A program made the position numbers and the translations under genes. Under the pieces are notes generated by a model, which was not told the DNA's origin, did no database searches, and saw only the letters and a program-made list of their open reading frames with translations. A stretch of DNA of 64,000 nucleotides from Apodospora peruviana (lineage: Eukaryota > Ascomycota > Sordariomycetes > Sordariales > Lasiosphaeriaceae), in NCBI GenBank assembly GCA_033439685.1, contig JAUEDM010000002.1, forward strand, positions 4,588,001 through 4,652,000, given 5' to 3'. Positions 58,689 to 64,000 of the stretch are shown piece by piece (the stretch's first letter is position 1; each line of letters opens with the position of its first letter).

Positions 58689-61600
58689 ATGGCAGAATCC
58701 TCGTCGTCGGGCAACGGCAAGGAGACCGAGGTGCCAGATCCTCTAGCGCGGACATATTCACAGCAATCCGAAGAACCTTCGGTAGAAGAGGAGAAAGATA
58801 TCGCCCAGGCACAGCTAAGAAAGCACGATGATGACTCGGATGAGATCGACGAGATTCGGCCTAGTAACGGTGACCAAAGGGGAGACGTCGAGAAGAGGAC
58901 GGAACTGGAGCGCATGAAGAGCTATGCAACTGGTACCAGCATAGTCAGCACGACGGCCACCACCGTGCCTCATCAGAAGGAGAAGCCGTGGTACAAACAG
59001 CCAAATCCGCTACGATGGGGCAAGATACCGCCTGTTCCTAAAGAGAGGAAAGTGTGTCCCGAGTACAAGGCCAGCTTCTTCAGCACCATGTTCTTCCATT
59101 GGATGGGGCCGTTGATGCAGACGGGATACAAGCGCCAGCTTGAGTTCAACGACATCTACAGCGTCAACCCCAACCGCGCCGTGGACCCTCTGACCGACAA
59201 GATGCGGGACTCGTTCAAGCGCAGGGTGGCCAACGGCGACAAGTACCCGCTGCTCTGGGCCATTCACGAGACCTTCTTCTTTGAGTTCTGGGTCGGCGGC
59301 CTCTGCCAGCTGAGCTCTGCTATCCTTCAGGTCATGTCGCCCTTCACGCTTCGGTACTTGATCCAGTTCGCCACCGACGCCTACGTCGCCGACCAGCGGG
59401 GCTTACCTGTCCCCCACATTGGAACGGGCCTGGGTCTGGTGTTTGGCGTGACCGCTATGCAGGTCCTGCAGAGTTTGGGGACAAACCATTTTATTTATCG
59501 TGGCATGCTTATCGGTGGCATGGCCAGAGCGTCACTGATTAGTCTGATCTACGAGAAATCCATGGTTATTTCCGGGCGGGCCAAGGCCGGCGGCGCGGAG
59601 CTGTTGACGGACGGTTCTGTGCCAGTGATCGGAGAAGAGGTGGAAAAGGTTGACAAGCCTGAGAAGAAGAAGAAGAAGGGGAAAAAAGATAAAGACGTGC
59701 CGGCTGAAGGTAAAGCTGGGATTTCTGGTGACGGTATTGGCTGGGGTAACGGGAGAGTCATCAACCTGATGAGTGTCGACACGTACAGAATAGACCAAGC
59801 ATCTGGTCTCTTCCACATCATCTGGACAGCCCCGATATCATGTGTTATTACACTCGTGCTTCTCGTCGTCAATCTCACCTACAGTGCCCTGGCCGGCTTT
59901 GCGCTGCTGGTCATCGGCATGCCGATTCTCACAAACGCCATCAAGAGCCTGTTCATCCGCCGCAAGGCCATCAACAAGATCACGGACCAGCGCGTCAGTT
60001 TAACACAGGAAATCCTGCAGTCCGTTCGATTCGTCAAGTTCTTTGGGTGGGAGAGTTCCTTCCTGAAGCGCCTCGAAGAGTTCCGCAGCCGCGAGATCTC
60101 AGCCATACAGATCCTACTGGCCATCCGAAATGCCATCATGGCCGTCAGCTTGTCGCTTCCCATTTTCGCGTCGATGCTTTCGTTCATTACCTACTCGCTG
60201 ACGCACCACAACCTTACCCCCGCCGAAGTTTTCTCTTCGCTCGCGCTCTTCAACGGCCTGCGAATGCCGCTGAACATGCTACCCTTGGTGATTGGCCAGG
60301 TCACGGATGCATGGTCGTCAGTAACGCGAATCCAGGAGTTCCTGCTGGCGGAAGAGCGCGAAGATGAGGCAGTCTTCAAGCCCGAGGCCGAGAATGCCGT
60401 TGAGATGCACGACGCCTCGTTTACATGGGAGAGGACCCCGACCCAAGAAGCGGATGTCACTGCGGATGGCGGCGGTCCAGGCGGTGGTCCCAAGGGCCCC
60501 AAGAATGGAGGCAAAGACGAGTCCAAGGTACCGACAAAGCGGCCGTCCTCGCCTAGCGGGAGTGGTTCCGGCGAAGACGCCAGTACGCTGGTGGAGGAGC
60601 GGGAGCCGTTCAAGCTGCACGACATGAGCTTTGAGATCGGGAGGAACGAGCTAGTGGCTGTCATCGGCACTGTCGGCAGCGGGAAGACGTCGCTGCTGGC
60701 TGCACTCGCTGGAGACATGCGCAAGACGCAGGGTGAGGTTGTCCTTGGCGCGTCGAGGGCGTTTTGTCCGCAGTATGCGTGGATCCAGAATACTACCGTG
60801 AAGGAAAATATCCTGTTTGGCAAGGACATGGATAAGGAGTGGTATGCGGAAGTTATCAAGGCGTAGGCTACCCTTTATACCCGGACAAAGTTGTGTGTGA
60901 AAGTTGTACTGATATGGCTTTATAGATGCGCCCTTCAACCCGACCTGGACATGCTGCCCAACAACGACCTGACAGAAATCGGCGAGAGAGGAATCACCAT
61001 CTCGGGAGGCCAAAAGCAGCGCCTCAATATCGCGCGCGCCATCTACTTCAACGCTGATATCGTGCTGATGGACGACCCGCTGAGCGCTGTCGACGCCCAC
61101 GTGGGCCGCCACATCTTCGACCACGCCATCTTGGGTCTCCTGAACGACAAGTGCCGCATCCTGGCCACACATCAGCTCTGGGTTCTCAACCGCTGCGACC
61201 GCATCATCTGGATGGAGGGCGGCAAGATCCAGGCCATCGACACGTTCGACAACCTCATGCGTGACTCGGAGGGCTTCCAGCAGCTGATGGAATCGACCGC
61301 CGTCGAGGAGAAGAAGGACGAGTCTGTCGTTGGGGAGGGCGTCCCCGGCGATAACGGCGGTAAATCCAAGAAAAAGCGCAAGGGAAAGAGTCTGATGCAG
61401 ACAGAGGAACGAGCGGTGTCGAGCGTCCCGTGGTCGGTGTATACCGCTTACGTGCGCGCATCAGGGAGCATCTTGAACGCACCCCTCGTACTCATCTTGT
61501 TGATCCTTTCCCAAGGCGCCAACATCATGACCAGCTTGTGGCTGTCTTACTGGACGGCCGACAAGTTTGGGTTTGCCGAGGGTATTTACATAGGCGTGTA

Positions 61601-63281
61601 CGCCGGTCTGGGTGCCACCCAGGCGCTCCTCATGTTCGCCTTTATGGTCTCGCTGAGTATCGTCGGCACCACCGCCTCCAAAGCTATGCTCCGCGACGCC
61701 ATCACGCGCGTTCTCCGCGCGCCAATGTCCTTTTTCGACACCACACCTTTGGGACGGATCACGAACCGTTTCAGCAGAGATGTCGACGTCATGGACAACA
61801 ATCTGACCGATGCGATGCGCATGTACTTTTTCAGCGTCGGGAGCATCATCGCGGTGTTTGCGCTGATCATATCCTTCTTCTACTACTTCGCCATCGCGCT
61901 GGTCCCGCTCTTCTTCCTGTTCCTTTTCGCGACCAGCTACTACCGCGCCTCGGCGCGTGAGGTCAAGCGGTTCGAGTCGGTGCTGCGGTCGACGGTGTTT
62001 GCTAAATTCGGCGAGGGGTTGTCCGGCGTCGCTTGCATCAGAGCGTACGGGCTCAAGGACAGGTTCATCACCGATTTACGAAAAGCGGTCGACGAGATGG
62101 ATTCTGCCTACTTTCTGACCTATTCTAACCAGAGATGGCTGAGCGTCCGACTTGACATGATTGGCAACTGCCTGGTGTTCACCGTGGGGATCCTGGTCGT
62201 CACGTCACGGTTCAGCGTCGCGCCCTCGATCGGCGGTCTGGTGCTCTCGTACATCCTCGGTATCGTGCAGATGATCCAGTTTACTGTCCGTCAGCTGGCC
62301 GAAGTCGAGAACGGGATGAACGCCGTCGAGCGGCTGCGGTATTATGGTGCGCATCTGGAGGAGGAGGCGCCCCTGAAGACCATCGAGGTGCGCGAGTCGT
62401 GGCCGGAGAAGGGCGAGATTGTGTTTGACGACGTGCAGATGTGCTATCGTGAGGGATTGCCTCTCGTCTTGCAAGGTCTGAGCATGCATATCCGCGGCGG
62501 CGAGCGCATCGGAATCGTCGGCCGGACCGGTGCCGGTAAGTCTTCCATCATGTCTACGCTGTTCAGACTGGTCGAGTTGTCCGGCGGTCGGATCACTATC
62601 GATGGTTTAGACATCTCAACCATCGGACTGCAGGACCTGCGCTCGCGGCTTGCAATCATCCCGCAGGACCCGACTCTGTTCAGAGGAACGGTGCGAAGCA
62701 ACCTCGATCCGTTCGGCGAGCACACAGACCTGGAGCTCTGGTCCGCTCTGCGACAAGCAGATCTGGTACAAGACGAGGTTTCCGTTCCCGCCCACTCTGA
62801 TAACGATGGAGGAGAGATCTCATCCAGCGGTACTGCACTCCCGCCGTCGTCTCCTACTTCAGCCCAGCAACAACAAGGTCGAATCCATCTAGACTCGGTA
62901 GTCGAAGAAGACGGTCTCAATTTCTCGCTGGGCCAGCGCCAACTGATGGCGCTCGCGCGCGCGCTCGTCAGAGGCAGCCAGATCATCGTCTGCGACGAGG
63001 CGACGTCCAGCGTCGACATGGAAACTGACGACAAGATCCAGGCCACCATCGCCAACGGGTTCCGCGGCAAGACGCTGCTGTGCATTGCACACCGTCTCAG
63101 GACGATCATTGGGTATGACAGGATTTGCGTCATGGATAAAGGGCGGATCGCGGAGATGGACTCGCCGATTGAGCTGTGGAAGATGGAGGGCGGTATTTTC
63201 AGGGGAATGTGTGACCGGAGCGGGATCCGGGGTGAGGATATCAGGGGCGCCAAGGAGGAGATGGGGAGTTTTCTTACCTGA
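58689..63281 (+). CDS. YOR1: ABCC-type multidrug transporter, Yor1 subfamily
   Basis: Two exons, 58689-60862 and 60926-63281, with a 63-nt intron inside the first nucleotide-binding domain; 1509 aa. There is no TMD0: a cytosolic N terminus of about 130 residues leads into TMD1 (about 195-560), as in Yor1. NBD1 has Walker A GTVGSGKTS (about 660), signature ISGGQ (about 749) and Walker B VLMDDPLSAVD. TMD2 spans about 910-1170. NBD2 has GRTGAGKSS (about 1256), signature NFSLGQ (about 1393) and IIVCDEATSSVD. The signature of NBD2 is SLGQ and that of NBD1 SGGQ; both NBDs keep Walker B acids. A Gly/Pro/Ser-rich insert (about 590-640) precedes NBD1, and a Ser/Pro/Gln insert (about 1370-1390) lies in NBD2. 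Yor1 proteins are plasma-membrane exporters for oligomycin and other organic anions. The start is the first ATG in frame. Confidence 0.93.
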
Positions 63282-64000
63282 AATACCTATTTGAAGTACA
63301 AATTTAATCCTAAGGGAGCTGGTAGAGAAAGGATGAATGGTATATATACATAATAGCGGATTTTGGTTAGTTGAGTGGTTGGTATTTGCAGTTAGATATG
63401 AACATAATATACCGAGCATATTTACGCATTATTGTGACGAGCCAGTGCAATGACCCAAACCATTACACCAAACCCCCCTCAATCGCAAAAGGATGCCAGA
63501 ATACCAAAGGTGTCAGCATTTGGAATTCTAGTGGGTTATATACCGTTGACGGTCGCAATCAATTCAATCAAGGCTCAATCGCACCGACCGTCACAATTAT
63601 GTTTAGTGTAAAAAAACGACGACGAGAATGATCATTGATGATTCTGTTCAGTGTTCTGCATACTGCATAGGTACTTGACGAAAGGAAAAGAGTACCTTCT
63701 GGCGGTGCCAGACGGCCTCTGTTATGCATCTTCGTCAGTAGTCCTATCACAAGCCATCACTAGCAAATTGTTCAATCTGTTAATTACCAGTCAATTGCGT
63801 ACTTAATGTCGGCTTATTGTGCCGGCTTTATTCCTGGCGTTGTGTTAAAGGCATTATGACTTCATTGCTGGTTGAAAGCCAGCCAGGTGGCTCTCCAACC
63901 TGAAATCTGGCAGGGGAGATGAACAAAGTTGGATCAACTATCGAGGAGGAGCGTTTTGTCTTTACTTCGTATAAGGTATATTTTTACGGGTGTAGAATAT
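63282..64000. other. Right-edge 3' flank
   Basis: 719 bp of AT-rich DNA after the transporter stop codon. No gene seen. Confidence 0.5.

Noticed and set aside
58683..58691. Upstream non-ATG start (TTG) for the ABC transporter
   Set aside because: It is not an AUG; the first in-frame ATG at 58689 is taken.
1..64000. CRISPR arrays, bacterial-type operons, rRNA genes, 5S rRNA, or a secondary-metabolite backbone enzyme
   Set aside because: None of the expected repeats, conserved RNA sequences or enzyme motifs were seen on either strand.

Overview
The window is nuclear DNA of a filamentous ascomycete (Pezizomycotina, most likely Sordariomycetes). Genes are interrupted by short introns (mostly 50-100 nt) with GTAAGT-like donors and CTAAC/CTGAC branch points close to the acceptor. 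The gene set is that of a hyphal fungus: a hyphal-growth-type GT2 glycosyltransferase, a Raf2/DIM-7-like heterochromatin protein, and fungus-only DUF7708 and DUF7025 proteins. Most of the sequence is core genome. All gene models below were assembled by hand from frames and splice signals; exon junctions were checked for phase closure.

Left part (1-18 kb): a 497-bp Tourist-like MITE with TTA target duplications (669-1165), a Pap1-signature bZIP protein without an obvious zipper (minus, 4066-5040), a 6.8-kb stretch without a convincing gene, then a divergent pair: mitoribosomal mS41/Fyv4 (minus, 11814-12527) and a SHPRH/Irc20-type SNF2-RING protein (plus, 13202-17773).

Middle (18-40 kb): recyclin-1 (F-box, Sec10-like, CaaX end), a CDK7/Kin28 kinase, an Sfk1/Frag1/DRAM membrane protein, a small single-pass membrane protein, a Raf2/DIM-7-like RFTS protein, a large GT2 glycosyltransferase with a 3.8-kb upstream region, and a TruB/Pus4 tRNA pseudouridine synthase. 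These cover transcription, heterochromatin, endosomal recycling, wall/surface growth and tRNA modification.

Accessory-looking island (40-46 kb): a DUF7708 STAND-type gene carrying two adjacent in-frame TAG codons (pseudogene) lies divergently from an intact DUF7025 AAA+ ATPase. It is followed by an intron-containing tRNA-Leu(CAA).

Right part (47-64 kb): a class I SAM methyltransferase, the Sec61 gamma gene split into five exons including an 8-nt micro-exon, a Tra2-like RNA-binding protein, a proline-rich low-complexity protein whose first coding exon is only 4 nt, and a Yor1-type ABCC transporter. I found no CRISPR, rRNA, virus or secondary-metabolite cluster. The observations most worth following are the MITE, the broken DUF7708 gene beside the AAA+ gene, and the micro-exons.
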